From Methyloversatilis sp. RAC08 (GTDB lineage: Bacteria > Pseudomonadota > Gammaproteobacteria > Burkholderiales > Rhodocyclaceae): DNA of 64,000 nucleotides. Each line of letters starts with the position of its first letter. Position 1 is the first letter of the stretch. The DNA lies in NCBI RefSeq assembly GCF_001713355.1, contig NZ_CP016448.1:2852001-2916000 (forward strand). Direction: 5' to 3'. Shown here piece by piece: positions 8,395 to 16,840 of this stretch. The notes under the pieces were generated by a model, which saw only the letters and a list, made by a program, of their open reading frames with translations, had not been told where the DNA came from and searched no databases. Position numbers and translations under genes: made by a program.

Positions 8395-10041
8395 ATGAGC
8401 GAAGCATCTGTGGCTGCGAAAGCGGCGGGGGCGACCGGGAGCGCAAAGACGTATGACGCGATCGTGATCGGGGCGGGCGTGGCGGGGCTTTATCAGGTCT
8501 ATCGCCTGCGTGAGATGGGCATGTCGGTCCTTGGCATCGAAGCCGGCTCCGGCGTGGGCGGCACCTGGTACTGGAATCGTTACCCCGGTGCGCGCTTCGA
8601 TTCGGAAGCGGAGATCTACCAGTACTGGTTCGACGAGGCCATGTTCAAGAACTGGCAGCCGACGGAACGCTTTCCGGCCCAGCCGGAAACCGAGCGCTGG
8701 CTGAACTACGTGGCTGACCGCACCGACCTGCGCAAGTACTACTGCTTCGATACGCGCGTGACCGCTGCGCACTATGACGAAGCGGGACAGCAGTGGCGGG
8801 TTGAAACCGATCGCGGCGACACGGTCACCGCACGCTTCCTGATCTGCTGCACCGGCATGCTGTCGGCGCCGCTGAGCAATATTTTCGAAGGCCAGGAGAG
8901 CTTCAAGGGCCAGATTTTCCACACGGCACGCTGGCCGAAGGAACGGGTCGAGTTCGTCGGCAAGCGCGTGGGCGTCGTGGGCACGGGCGCGACCGGCATC
9001 CAGGTCATCCAGACTATCGCGCCGCAGGTCGGGCACTTGAAGGTGTTCCTTCGTACGCCGCAGTACATCATTCCGATGCGCAACCCGAAATACACCCCGG
9101 CGGACTGGGCGCAGCAGGGCAAGCGATTCAGCGAGATCCGTGACCGCGTGCAGGGCACCTTCTCCGGCTTCGAATACGACTTCGACAATGGCGTCTGGGC
9201 CGACCTCACGCCGGCGCAGCGCACCGAAGTGCTGGAACGCCTGTGGGCAGACGGTTCGCTGGCGCTGTGGCTCTCCTCCTTTGCCGAAATGTTCTTCGAC
9301 GAGAAGGTGAATGACGTGGTGTCCGAATTCGTGCGCGAAAAAATGCGCGCGCGCATCAAGGATCCGGAGCTGTGCGCGAAGCTCATTCCGACCAGCTACG
9401 GCTTCGGCACACATCGCGTGCCGCTGGAAAGCAACTATCTGGAGGCGTTCCTCCAGCCCAACGTCGAGATCGTCGACGTCAAGGCATCACCCATCGTGCG
9501 CATCGTGCCCGAAGGCGTGATGACCGCCGATGGCACGGTGCACGAACTCGACATTCTGGTGCTCGCCACCGGCTTCGACGCCGGCACCGGCGCGCTGACC
9601 CGAATCGACATCCGCGGCCGCGACGGCCGCTCGCTGAAGGAAGAATGGGGCCAGGAAGTCCGCACCGCGATGGGTCTGCAGGTGCACGGCTACCCGAACC
9701 TCTTCACCACCGGTGCTCCGCTGGCGCCGTCAGCTGCGCTGTGCAACATGACCACCTGCCTGCAGCAGCAGGTCGGCTGGATATCCGACTGCATCCGCGA
9801 CATGCGGGAAAAGGGATTGAAGGTCATCGAAGCGTCAAAGGAGATTCAGGATCAGTGGGTTGCCCATCACGACGAGATCGCCAACAAGACGCTCGTGGTG
9901 AAGACCGACTCCTGGTACATGGGCTCCAACGTGAGCGGCAAGCCGCGTCGCCTGCTGTCCTACATCGGCGGCGTCGGCACCTACCGTCAGAAATGTGCAG
10001 ACGTCGCAGCCAGCGGCTACAGCGGCTTCACGTTCGCCTGA
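8395..10041 (+). CDS. Flavin-containing Baeyer-Villiger monooxygenase (cyclohexanone/ketone monooxygenase type)
   Basis: 548 residues from ATG at 8395, chosen because GGAGG lies 6 nt upstream. Features in order: an FAD Rossmann loop GAGVAGLY near residue 25, GGTWYWNRYPGARFDSE near 57 (typical of type I BVMOs), the BVMO fingerprint FKGQIFHTARWP (FxGxxxHTxxWP) near 170, a second nucleotide loop GVVGTGATGIQ for NADPH near 196, and ATGFD near 395. It should insert oxygen beside a carbonyl, turning ketones into esters or lactones with NADPH and O2. Cyclohexanone-monooxygenase-like enzymes have this length and N-terminus. It is monocistronic, followed by a strong hairpin. With its sigma-54 promoter it looks like an inducible catabolic gene. 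The native substrate cannot be told from the sequence. Confidence 0.92.
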   Translation: MSEASVAAKAAGATGSAKTYDAIVIGAGVAGLYQVYRLREMGMSVLGIEAGSGVGGTWYWNRYPGARFDSEAEIYQYWFDEAMFKNWQPTERFPAQPETERWLNYVADRTDLRKYYCFDTRVTAAHYDEAGQQWRVETDRGDTVTARFLICCTGMLSAPLSNIFEGQESFKGQIFHTARWPKERVEFVGKRVGVVGTGATGIQVIQTIAPQVGHLKVFLRTPQYIIPMRNPKYTPADWAQQGKRFSEIRDRVQGTFSGFEYDFDNGVWADLTPAQRTEVLERLWADGSLALWLSSFAEMFFDEKVNDVVSEFVREKMRARIKDPELCAKLIPTSYGFGTHRVPLESNYLEAFLQPNVEIVDVKASPIVRIVPEGVMTADGTVHELDILVLATGFDAGTGALTRIDIRGRDGRSLKEEWGQEVRTAMGLQVHGYPNLFTTGAPLAPSAALCNMTTCLQQQVGWISDCIRDMREKGLKVIEASKEIQDQWVAHHDEIANKTLVVKTDSWYMGSNVSGKPRRLLSYIGGVGTYRQKCADVAASGYSGFTFA

Positions 10042-10071
10042 ACGACGATTGGCCTGACCGCAGGCCGTCGT

Positions 10072-10102
10072 GCCCGGCTCCACCGAAGCGGTGGAGCCGG
10101 GC
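10072..10102 (+). terminator. Strong hairpin after the monooxygenase gene
   Basis: A perfect 13-bp stem (left arm GCCCGGCTCCACC, right arm 10090-10102) with a 5-nt loop starts 31 nt after the stop. No T run follows, so it may act as a Rho-assisted terminator or an mRNA 3'-end stabiliser. Confidence 0.6.
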
Positions 10103-10837
10103 CGAGCGGCCGCCGGGCAGGCGTCGGATAGCGATTCCGGATCCTGCGTCGGCAAATTCCTTCATCTCCAGGCATGCGTGCGGTTCTGCGGCAGCTGCCT
10201 GCCTGCAGTCACGTCCCCGATTCCGTCCCGACCTTACCCCGTCCCCTTTCTGAAGGCGCACATCGACCTCATGGGGGCGTGCTCCGGCGGGTGCGCTTCA
10301 GCGCCTGAAAGTGATTTCCATGTCGATGCGGCATGCCTGAGTCGGGCGACTGCCCGTGCAGCGTGCGGCCATCGGTCATCGTTCGGCGCTCTCATCGCAT
10401 GAACATCGGCGCGGATGGGGGATGCGCATGCAACCCGATGCGCCCGGCAAAAAAAGCTCAAGAAGACAATGGCTTGACGCGCGAGAACCCGCGACAGGCT
10501 TCGGACGCACTGCAGGTCTGCGCGCTACGTCATAGTATTCGGCGCTGATGCGTGCTGAGCGGTGCGACAGCGTGCTGCGCTGCGCCGGCGCGGACTGCGA
10601 CGTCGCGGCACACGGTTGCGGAGGGACTTGTCGAGCGTGTTCCGGTGCGGAGCGATCGATCAAGGTGCTGCCCGCTGCCTCTCCGGTGACCGGTCAACCA
10701 GCAGGCTTCCGGTGGTCGAGAACCCGACCGGCGGGTCCTGCCCGCGATGCGCCGCCATCCGCAGCTGCGCGTCCTGACCGGCTCGCCATCGCTTTTACCT
10801 ATATATATGCACCACAGACTTACCCGGTACCCGAACC
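10103..10837. other. Long gap without a recognisable gene
   Basis: About 735 bp. Several short open frames exist on both strands, but none has a ribosome site, a recognisable protein or neighbour-like codon use. An AT-rich stretch at 10797-10808 (TACCTATATATATG) could supply a -10 element for the methyltransferase gene at 10838. A remnant gene or small RNA cannot be excluded. Confidence 0.4.
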
Positions 10838-11977
10838 TTGACTGACCCGAGACTTGTTTTTTCCGAAGGTGATGCGGAGCGCAGCCTGCGCTGGCAATCC
10901 GAAGCCGGGCTGCCACCGCCCAGGCGCGTGGTGGTGGCCGACGACACGCTGAGTGCCGACAGCGCCTTCCGCCTCGCGAGCGAAGGCACGGCGCTGTTGT
11001 GGCGCAGCGACTTCCAGAACGCGCGGCAACTGCTGCAGGCGCTGGTGCGGCGGGTGGATCGCAAGCCGCGCAAGCCGGCGGCCACGATGCGCGATGCCTT
11101 CAACCAGCACCGGCTGGCGCAGTCGCAACGTGCGCGCACGCTGGGCATGCTGCTGATTCCGTTCGACGCCGGCCATGTCATTCCGCTGCGTCGCGCGCCC
11201 GATGTGGCCGAGGCCTGCACGCAGGCGCACGGCGAGGCGCGCGAAGGCTATGTGTGCTCGCTGCGCGAGCTGCTGGGTGTGATCAGCGCCTACGAATGGC
11301 GGCGCAACGGCGTCGAGGTGCCGGCGCTCGAAGCGCGCATCCACCCGCACTACGGCGTGTTTTCGCCGGTGCGCGGCGAATATGTCGATCTGGTAGCGAA
11401 GGCACCGCTGCCGGCAGTGCTGAAGAAGGCGTCGCGCGCCTTCGACATCGGCACCGGTACCGGCGTGCTGGCGGCCGTACTGGCTAAGCGCGGGGTGTCG
11501 AAGATCGTCGCCACCGACAGTGACGAGCGGGCGCTGGCCTGCGCGCGCGACAACGTCGCCCGCCTCGGGCTCGAATCGCAGATCGACGTGCGTGCGGCCG
11601 ACCTGTTCCCCGATGGCCGCGCGCCGCTCATCGTGTGCAACCCGCCCTGGCTGCCGGCCCGCCCGGCGTCGCCGCTGGAACACGCTGTGTACGACCCGGA
11701 CAGCCGCATGCTGCGCGGCTTTCTGTCGGGGCTGGCGGAACACCTCGGGCCGGACGGCGAGGGCTGGCTCATTCTGTCCGACTTTGCCGAACACCTCGGC
11801 CTGCGCACCGCGGAAGAACTGCAGGGCTGGATCGACGCCGCAGGTCTGAAGGTGCTCGGCCACCTCGATGCCCGCCCGCGTCACCCCAAGGCGAGTGACG
11901 AGTCCGACCCGCTGCACGCCGCACGCTCGCAGGAAGTGACCCGACTGTGGCGGCTGGCGGCGAAAGAGGGCGCTTGA
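10838..11977 (+). CDS. Class I SAM-dependent methyltransferase, PrmC/HemK-like
   Basis: 379 residues from TTG at 10838; no better ATG or GTG lies in frame nearby, and the start is uncertain. The SAM-binding core is clear: FDIGTGTGVLAAVLA (motif I) near residue 200, ATDSDERAL (acidic end of strand 2), and CNPPWLPA (motif IV, N-P-P-[WYF]) near 266. The NPPW motif groups it with enzymes that methylate a planar nitrogen, such as PrmC (release-factor glutamine) or nucleic-acid N-methyltransferases. The N-terminal 180 residues form a separate substrate domain I cannot place. No ribosome site is visible. It is followed by a REP-like element. The substrate is unknown. Confidence 0.8.
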   Translation: MTDPRLVFSEGDAERSLRWQSEAGLPPPRRVVVADDTLSADSAFRLASEGTALLWRSDFQNARQLLQALVRRVDRKPRKPAATMRDAFNQHRLAQSQRARTLGMLLIPFDAGHVIPLRRAPDVAEACTQAHGEAREGYVCSLRELLGVISAYEWRRNGVEVPALEARIHPHYGVFSPVRGEYVDLVAKAPLPAVLKKASRAFDIGTGTGVLAAVLAKRGVSKIVATDSDERALACARDNVARLGLESQIDVRAADLFPDGRAPLIVCNPPWLPARPASPLEHAVYDPDSRMLRGFLSGLAEHLGPDGEGWLILSDFAEHLGLRTAEELQGWIDAAGLKVLGHLDARPRHPKASDESDPLHAARSQEVTRLWRLAAKEGA

Positions 11978-11984
11978 GGGTTGT

Positions 11985-12097
11985 GCGGGAGCGGAACCTG
12001 CGGGAGCAGCGGCCTGTGGGAGCGGCGGCCTCGCCGCGATCAGAGCAGCGATGATCGTTGATCAGCGTGCTGATCGCGGCGAGGCCGCCGCTCCCAC
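11985..12097. repeat. REP-like element with tandem 16-bp units and long palindrome
   Basis: Two degenerate copies (11985-11999, 12000-12015) lead into the unit GTGGGAGCGGCGGCCT at 12016. Positions 12016-12042 and 12071-12097 form a perfect 27-bp inverted repeat around a 28-nt loop. A relative lies at 16091-16204. GTGGGAGCGG-type sequences are a known form of REP (repetitive extragenic palindrome) in Pseudomonas and some Betaproteobacteria; these can be mobilised by RAYT transposases. Confidence 0.85.
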
Positions 12098-12196
12098 AAA
12101 ACCTTCATCACTCCCACAGCCCAGGCCCAAGCCCACAGCCCAAGCCAACAGGCCTGGCTCACACCCTTGGGCTGTGAGTCGCCGCTGCCGGACGAT

Positions 12197-12403
12197 TCAG
12201 CGTGTTGCCCACAGCACAAGGCTGATCAGCACGACATTGACCAGGATCGCCGCGAACAGGCCGCCGAGCAGGAAGTGCTGCGGGCCGAGCCCTTCGGTGG
12301 TGCGGTTGATCATGCGCGTGCGACCGATGCCGGTGAAGGTGAGCAGGATGATCTTGAGGGCGCGCAGGCTGCCGCGCAGCAGCGGGACGGGGGCTTGATC
12401 CAT
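12197..12403 (-). CDS. Small DUF2970-type membrane protein
   Basis: 68 residues from ATG at 12403. An amphipathic N-terminal half (LLRGSLRALKIILLTFTGIG) precedes a single C-terminal membrane helix (FLLGGLFAAILVNVVLISLVLW). The pattern of about 65 residues, a helix, a short polar linker containing HF and one terminal transmembrane segment matches DUF2970, a family common in Beta- and Gammaproteobacteria and of unknown function. It is divergent from the DUF2157 gene with only 74 bp between them. The longer in-frame start at 12517 would overlap that gene and is less likely. Confidence 0.65.
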   Translation of the reverse strand: MDQAPVPLLRGSLRALKIILLTFTGIGRTRMINRTTEGLGPQHFLLGGLFAAILVNVVLISLVLWATR

Positions 12404-12477
12404 CGCCCGATTGTGCCTCACCGGCCCGCGCTGCGCTGGCCGTCGGCAGCCCGGTACGGCCGTGGCATCATGCAGCG

Positions 12478-13563
12478 ATGACATCCGGAAACGAAGCGAT
12501 GGACGACAGCCTGTCACGCACTGATGCGCAGCAACGCGCCGACGACATCCATGCCTTCCGCCGCGAACAGGCGCGACTCGCGGCCGACGGGCTGGCGACG
12601 GCCGATGCGGCGGCGATCCGGGCGCACCACGATGCGCTGCTGACGCGCCTCGCCGCGCGTCCGGACGTCGACACCACGCAGCGCGCGCGCCAGCTCACGC
12701 TCGGCCTGCGCATCGCCTCCTTTCTCGGTGCGCTCGCGCTGGCGGCCAGCGTGTTCTTCCTTTTCCGTCAGTACTGGCCGCTGTTTCCCGAGGCGGTGCA
12801 GGTGATCGTGCTGGCCGGCGCCTCGCTCGGCACGCTGGCGCTGACTTCCTGGCTGCACGGGCGCGACGCTTCCGGCTACTTCACCAAGCTGGCGGCGCTG
12901 GTGGCCTTCGCCTGCTTCGTGCTGAACCTGAGCCTGCTTGGTGCGAGCTTCAACATCACCCCGTCGGACAAGGCGCTGCTGCCGTGGGCGGCCTTCGCGC
13001 TGCTGCTCGCCTACACCTGCGAACTGCGTCTTTTGCTGGTAGCCGGGCTGGTCTGCGTCACCGGCTTCATCGCCGCTCGCGTCGGCAGCTGGTCGGGCAT
13101 GTACTGGCTCAGCGTGGGCGAGCGGCCGGAGCATTTCTTTCCGGCGGCGCTGCTCATGTTCTGCGTTCCCTTCTTCGTTGATCACCGGCGGCATCCGGGC
13201 TTCGATGCCACCTGGCGGCTGGTTGCGCTGCTCGCGCTGTTCCTGCCCATGCTGGTGCTGGCGAACTGGGGCCGCGCGAGCTACCTGCCGTTCGAAGCAG
13301 ACGCGGTCGAAGGCCTGTATCAGGTGGGTGGCTTCGTTGCCGGCGGCCTGCTGACCTGGCTCGGTGCGCGCCGCGGCTGGCCGGAAGTGATGAACACCGC
13401 GGTCGTGTTCTTCGTCATCTTTCTCTACACCAAGCTGTTCGACTGGTGGTGGATGGTGATGCCGAAGTTCCTGTTCTTCCTCGTGCTCGGACTGGTGGCG
13501 CTGCTGGTCATTCTGGTGCTGAAGCGGCTGCGCGCGGTCGTACCGGTGGAAGGCGGGCAATGA
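12478..13563 (+). CDS. DUF2157 multi-pass membrane protein
   Basis: 361 residues if it starts at ATG 12478; ATG at 12499 is an alternative. The soluble N-terminus (about 75 residues) is followed by roughly ten hydrophobic segments, for example FLGALALAASVFFLF, VIVLAGASLGTLAL and FLFFLVLGLVALLVILVL at the C-terminus. This layout, and the partner gene that follows with an ATGA overlap, fit the DUF2157 family, whose function is unknown. It starts the three-gene coupled set 12478-14623. Confidence 0.75.
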   Translation: MTSGNEAMDDSLSRTDAQQRADDIHAFRREQARLAADGLATADAAAIRAHHDALLTRLAARPDVDTTQRARQLTLGLRIASFLGALALAASVFFLFRQYWPLFPEAVQVIVLAGASLGTLALTSWLHGRDASGYFTKLAALVAFACFVLNLSLLGASFNITPSDKALLPWAAFALLLAYTCELRLLLVAGLVCVTGFIAARVGSWSGMYWLSVGERPEHFFPAALLMFCVPFFVDHRRHPGFDATWRLVALLALFLPMLVLANWGRASYLPFEADAVEGLYQVGGFVAGGLLTWLGARRGWPEVMNTAVVFFVIFLYTKLFDWWWMVMPKFLFFLVLGLVALLVILVLKRLRAVVPVEGGQ

Positions 13564-14396
13564 GGCGCGCGCAGAAAGTCCTGCTGGCGGGCGGCGTGGC
13601 ACTCATCGTTGCGGTGAATGCCTTCGTGCTGGCGGGCGTGGCCTGGAACCGTTCGGGCGCGCCCGGCAGCGCGCTCACGCTGACGCAGCGCGAACTGAGC
13701 CTGCCCTATGCCTTCGGCTTCGACGGCGAGCGCGGCGGCATCGACGTGGCGCTGCTGTGGCGCGCACCGATGCGTGACGACAACGCGGATGCGTCATATG
13801 ACATGCACTACGGCCGTGGTCCTGACTGGCTGGGAGCCGACAAGCTGCGCGAGCTGGGTTTCGACCTGAAGGACGAGCGCGATGCCTACCGCGAGAAGCG
13901 CGAGGTGTACGTCGTGCTCGAACTGGCTGGCGAGGCCTGGCAGCGCGCGCTGTCCCAGGCGCAGCGCCGGCTGGACCGCGCACTCGCCCGCGGCAGCGCC
14001 GACAAGCAGGACGCCGACGCGCTGAAGGCGGCGCAGGAGGCCCTGAAGTACGAACAGGACAAGGCGTCGCGCCTGTTCGCCGTCGATGCCGGGCGGGATG
14101 CGGCTGCCCTGCGCCAGCGCCATCCCGACCCGCGCCGTTACGCCATCGTCGCGGCGACGGTGACGCCGTCGGTGACAGTGATCGACAAGCAGACCACCTT
14201 CAGCGGCCACATCGGCGAACCGTCGGTCGCCCGCATCAGCATGCCGTACGCGCTGCGCGGAGCGATGGACGGTGTAGATCGCATGGCGCTCGACAGCGGG
14301 CGCGCCGCCTTCGACATTGATGTTGCGTGGGGCCGGCGCTTCGAGCCGTGGATCACGGCGGTACGTGCGCGCACGCTCGCGCCGGTTGCCCGATGA
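13560..14396 (+). CDS. DUF4824-like membrane-anchored protein
   Basis: 278 residues from the ATG at 13560, which overlaps the preceding stop (ATGA), so translation is coupled. One N-terminal membrane anchor (VLLAGGVALIVAVNAFVLAGVAW) is followed by a periplasmic domain beginning LTLTQRELSLPYAF, typical of DUF4824 proteins found beside DUF2157. The middle is charged and helical (residues 105-175). No catalytic motif is visible. Function unknown; the conserved pairing implies the two proteins act together at the inner membrane. Confidence 0.68.
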   Translation: MRRAQKVLLAGGVALIVAVNAFVLAGVAWNRSGAPGSALTLTQRELSLPYAFGFDGERGGIDVALLWRAPMRDDNADASYDMHYGRGPDWLGADKLRELGFDLKDERDAYREKREVYVVLELAGEAWQRALSQAQRRLDRALARGSADKQDADALKAAQEALKYEQDKASRLFAVDAGRDAAALRQRHPDPRRYAIVAATVTPSVTVIDKQTTFSGHIGEPSVARISMPYALRGAMDGVDRMALDSGRAAFDIDVAWGRRFEPWITAVRARTLAPVAR

Positions 14397-14623
14397 AGCA
14401 GCCGATCACCGGTTACCTCACCGACGACGAAGGCGACTGGGTCGCCCGGCTGGCGTGCGGGCATCGGCAGCACGTGCGCCACCAGCCGCCTTTCATCAAC
14501 CGCGCCTGGGTGGTGACGGAACAAGGTCGTGCGGCCCATCTCGGCACGCTGCTCGACTGCCCGCGCTGCGATGCCTTCGAGTGGCCGGACCACATCGTCG
14601 CGCAGGCCGGGCGCCGCGACTGA
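14393..14623 (+). CDS. DUF3565 small protein
   Basis: 76 residues from ATG at 14393, again overlapping the preceding stop as ATGA. It reads MKQPITGYLTDDEGDWVARL then ACGHRQHVRHQPPFINRAW, with a later CPRC pair. The C-x-H ... C-x-x-C spacing suggests one metal site. This is the DUF3565 pattern, a family of short proteins without assigned function. It may be carried in the DUF2157 transcript without being functionally tied to it. Confidence 0.72.
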   Translation: MKQPITGYLTDDEGDWVARLACGHRQHVRHQPPFINRAWVVTEQGRAAHLGTLLDCPRCDAFEWPDHIVAQAGRRD

Positions 14624-14663
14624 AGCGGTGCTATCTTCCGCTCCCGTATTTCAGGGAGACGAC

Positions 14664-15302
14664 ATGCGCAGCGCAGGCCGCATCAGGACGTGGAAGGATG
14701 ACAAGGGCTTCGGCTTCATCGTGCCGGATGACGGCGGCGATGAATTGTTCGCCCACATCAGCGAAGTGAATGCCGAAGGTCGCCGGCCGTCGGCGGGCGA
14801 CCGCGTGAGCTTCGCAGTCGGCACTGACCGCACGGGGCGGCGCTGTGCAAAGCAGGTGCTGCTCGACGGCGTGCCGCTCAAGACGGCGCGCCCGCGCGCG
14901 CAGGGTCGCGACGATACTCACCCTGCGCAATGGGGCGGCGCCACGCTGTTCGTCATTCCGGCCTTTCTCGTCGTCATGCTGGTCGCGGCCTGGCTGTGGC
15001 AGGTGCCGGCCGGCTGGTTCCTGCTCTATCTCGGGTTGAGCGTCGTCACCTTCGGGCTGTATGCGGTCGACAAGGCGCAGGCTGCAAACAACGGCATGCG
15101 CGTGCCCGAAGCCCGGCTGCATCTGCTGGCGCTGGTCGGCGGCTGGCCAGGTGGCCTGCTGGCGCAGCAGTTCCTGCGCCACAAGTCGGTGAAGGCCTCG
15201 TTTCGGCGCGGCTTCTGGATCACCGTGGCGCTGAATGTGCTGATTTTCCTGTTCGTCACCAGCCCGCTCGGCCGGCCGCTCGTCGCGCACTGGCTGGGGT
15301 AG
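14664..15302 (+). CDS. Cold-shock domain protein fused to DUF1294 membrane domain
   Basis: 212 residues from ATG at 14664, with AGGGAGA upstream. Residues 1-66 are a cold-shock domain with RNP1-like KGFGFIVPDD and RNP2-like ELFAHISEV, expected to bind single-stranded RNA or DNA. Residues 90-212 are DUF1294, with four hydrophobic segments (LFVIPAFLVVMLVAAW; FLLYLGLSVVTFGLYAVD; LLALVGGWPGGLLAQ; FWITVALNVLIFLFV) and the family signature GGWPGGLLAQQFLRHKSVK. The fusion is known in Proteobacteria and would tether a nucleic-acid-binding domain to the membrane. Its role is unknown. Confidence 0.88.
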   Translation: MRSAGRIRTWKDDKGFGFIVPDDGGDELFAHISEVNAEGRRPSAGDRVSFAVGTDRTGRRCAKQVLLDGVPLKTARPRAQGRDDTHPAQWGGATLFVIPAFLVVMLVAAWLWQVPAGWFLLYLGLSVVTFGLYAVDKAQAANNGMRVPEARLHLLALVGGWPGGLLAQQFLRHKSVKASFRRGFWITVALNVLIFLFVTSPLGRPLVAHWLG

Positions 15303-15499
15303 GGATCGCCGCTCCCACAGCCAAAGCCACGCGCCCCGCGCAGCCGCGGTATCGCACGGCGCCGCCGTGACGGGAGTCGCGGTGCGCTCGGTTGCACCGG
15401 CGATCACGCCCCCGAAATGCACGGGCGGATGATCCCGCTCAAGGTGCGTGCCCCAGGCTTTGATCAGGATGGGCGTACTTGCATGGCAGGAGTCCGGAC

Positions 15500-16078
15500 A
15501 TGGGCCGCATCGTCGTTATCCAGGGGCACCCCGAAACGCGCGCGGGGCTGCTGCGCGCACTGGCCGACAGCTATGTCGAAGGTGCGCGGGCGGCCGGGCA
15601 CGACGTCGAGGTGATCGACGTGACCCGGCTCGACTTTCCGCTGCTGCGCGACAAGGCGGCCTGGTCTGCCGCTGCCGACGGCGATGTCGCGCACGCGCAG
15701 GCAGCGATGGCCGCGGCACAGCATGTCGCGGTGTTCTTCCCGCTGTGGCTGGGCACATTGCCGGCGCTGCTCAAGGCCTTTTTCGAGCAGATCCTCCGGC
15801 CGGGTTTCGCGATCGGCGAAGGCACCGGGCTGAACCCGTTCAAGCCGCTGCTGAAGGGTCGTTCGGCGCGGCTGATCGTGACCATGGGCATGCCGGCCTT
15901 GATGTTCCGCCTGATCTACCTTGCGCATGGCGTGAAGAGCTTCGAACGCAATGCACTGAATTTCGTCGGCATCCGGCCGGTGCGTACGACGCTGATCGGC
16001 AGCGTGGACAGCATGGACGACGCTGCACGCGCCCGCTGCCATGCGCAGATGCGCAGCCTCGGTCGCGCCGCCCGCTGA
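15500..16078 (+). CDS. NAD(P)H-dependent oxidoreductase, flavodoxin-like fold
   Basis: 192 residues from ATG at 15500, with AGGAG 8 nt upstream. It has the flavodoxin-fold quinone reductase pattern: IVVIQGHPETRAG (phosphate loop for FMN/FAD), VFFPLWLGTLPALLKAFFEQ near residue 80 (the W-x-x-P-A flavin motif of the KefF/MdaB group), then GRSARLIVTMGMP. Such enzymes reduce quinones or related compounds with NAD(P)H. No partner gene is adjacent. It lies between a degenerate REP half-site (15305-15318) and a full REP element, so its transcript probably ends near 16091. Confidence 0.82.
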   Translation: MGRIVVIQGHPETRAGLLRALADSYVEGARAAGHDVEVIDVTRLDFPLLRDKAAWSAAADGDVAHAQAAMAAAQHVAVFFPLWLGTLPALLKAFFEQILRPGFAIGEGTGLNPFKPLLKGRSARLIVTMGMPALMFRLIYLAHGVKSFERNALNFVGIRPVRTTLIGSVDSMDDAARARCHAQMRSLGRAAR

Positions 16079-16090
16079 AGGGGCTGCGCT

Positions 16091-16204
16091 GTGGGAGCGG
16101 CGGCCTGTGGGAGCGGCGGCCTGTGGGAGCGGCGGCCTCGCCGCGATCTGCGCGTTGATCATCGACCATCGCCGCACTGATCGCGGCGAGGCCGCCGCTC
16201 CCAC
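16091..16204. repeat. REP-like element with three tandem 16-bp units and palindrome
   Basis: GTGGGAGCGGCGGCCT occurs three times head to tail at 16091, 16107 and 16123. The last copy extends into the left arm 16123-16147, whose exact reverse complement is 16180-16204 (25-bp stem, 32-nt loop). It lies between convergent genes, the usual place for REP elements, and could also act as a bidirectional transcript end. Confidence 0.87.
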
Positions 16205-16233
16205 AAATCCGCGCCGCTCCCGGGGGTCGCACC

Positions 16234-16824
16234 CTAGACGCGCAGCAGGCGCACTCGCCTGAACCAGCCCCCGAAGGCGGCCGGTTCGTCGCTGACCACG
16301 CCGAAGGGCAGATCTTTCAGCGCGTCTTCGAGGACCAGGTCGAGCCGGGTGGCGATGCGTCCCGCGATCGGCGACAGCAGGCGGCGCAACGGCGCCGGTC
16401 GACCGGCGGGCAGGAATTTGTCGAGCAGCAATGCCGCGCCGCCGGACTTCAGCACGCGTGCGGCTTCGCGCAGGCAGGCGGCGCCATCGGGCACGACGGC
16501 GACGATGAGGTGCAGCACGACGCAGTCGAAGCTCGCGTCGCGGAACGGTAGCCGCATCGCGTCGCCGCGCACCGCGGCGTAATCGAGCCCCTCGGCGCGC
16601 GGCAGGCTGCGCGCCAGCATGGCGCTGTTGAAGTCGAGTCCGGTGTAGCGGTGATCGGGCGGCAGACAGGGCAGGTCGAGGCCAGTGCCAATGCCGCACA
16701 GCAGGATGTCCGACGGCGAACGCGGCAGGGCGTCCAGGCTGGCGCGTCGCGCGCCGCGCGAGGCGAGATCGACGACCGCGTCGTACAGCGGCGCGAGACG
16801 GGTATAGGAGGCGTCGAGTGACAC
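16234..16824 (-). CDS. Class I SAM-dependent methyltransferase (UbiE-like fold)
   Basis: 196 residues from GTG at 16824, chosen because the family fold begins SLDASYTRLAPLYDAVVD and longer starts run into apaG. Motif I appears as ILLCGIGTGLDLPCLP near residue 50, the acidic strand-2 end as YTGLDFNSAML, and a post-I DAMRLPFRDASFDCVVLHL near 95, as in methyltransf_11/UbiE enzymes. It then continues VLKSGGAALLLDKF. The substrate cannot be told. It starts 17 bp after apaG, so the two are probably cotranscribed. Confidence 0.78.
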   Translation of the reverse strand: MSLDASYTRLAPLYDAVVDLASRGARRASLDALPRSPSDILLCGIGTGLDLPCLPPDHRYTGLDFNSAMLARSLPRAEGLDYAAVRGDAMRLPFRDASFDCVVLHLIVAVVPDGAACLREAARVLKSGGAALLLDKFLPAGRPAPLRRLLSPIAGRIATRLDLVLEDALKDLPFGVVSDEPAAFGGWFRRVRLLRV

Positions 16825-16840
16825 CGCGCCGCCCCGGACC

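Noticed and set aside
10072-10102. Possible attachment site or transposon end
   Set aside because: It is a single hairpin just after a stop codon with no integrase or transposase nearby; a transcript-end structure is simpler.
10333-10548. A 71-codon frame in the long gap after the monooxygenase
   Set aside because: No ribosome site, no family resemblance and codon use unlike its neighbours.
12051-12064. TGATCGTTGATCA in the REP loop as an operator
   Set aside because: It is part of the REP loop, not near a plausible promoter, and differs in the second REP element.
16091-16204. CRISPR-like repeats
   Set aside because: The 16-bp units are directly adjacent with no spacers, there are no cas genes, and the flank forms a REP palindrome.
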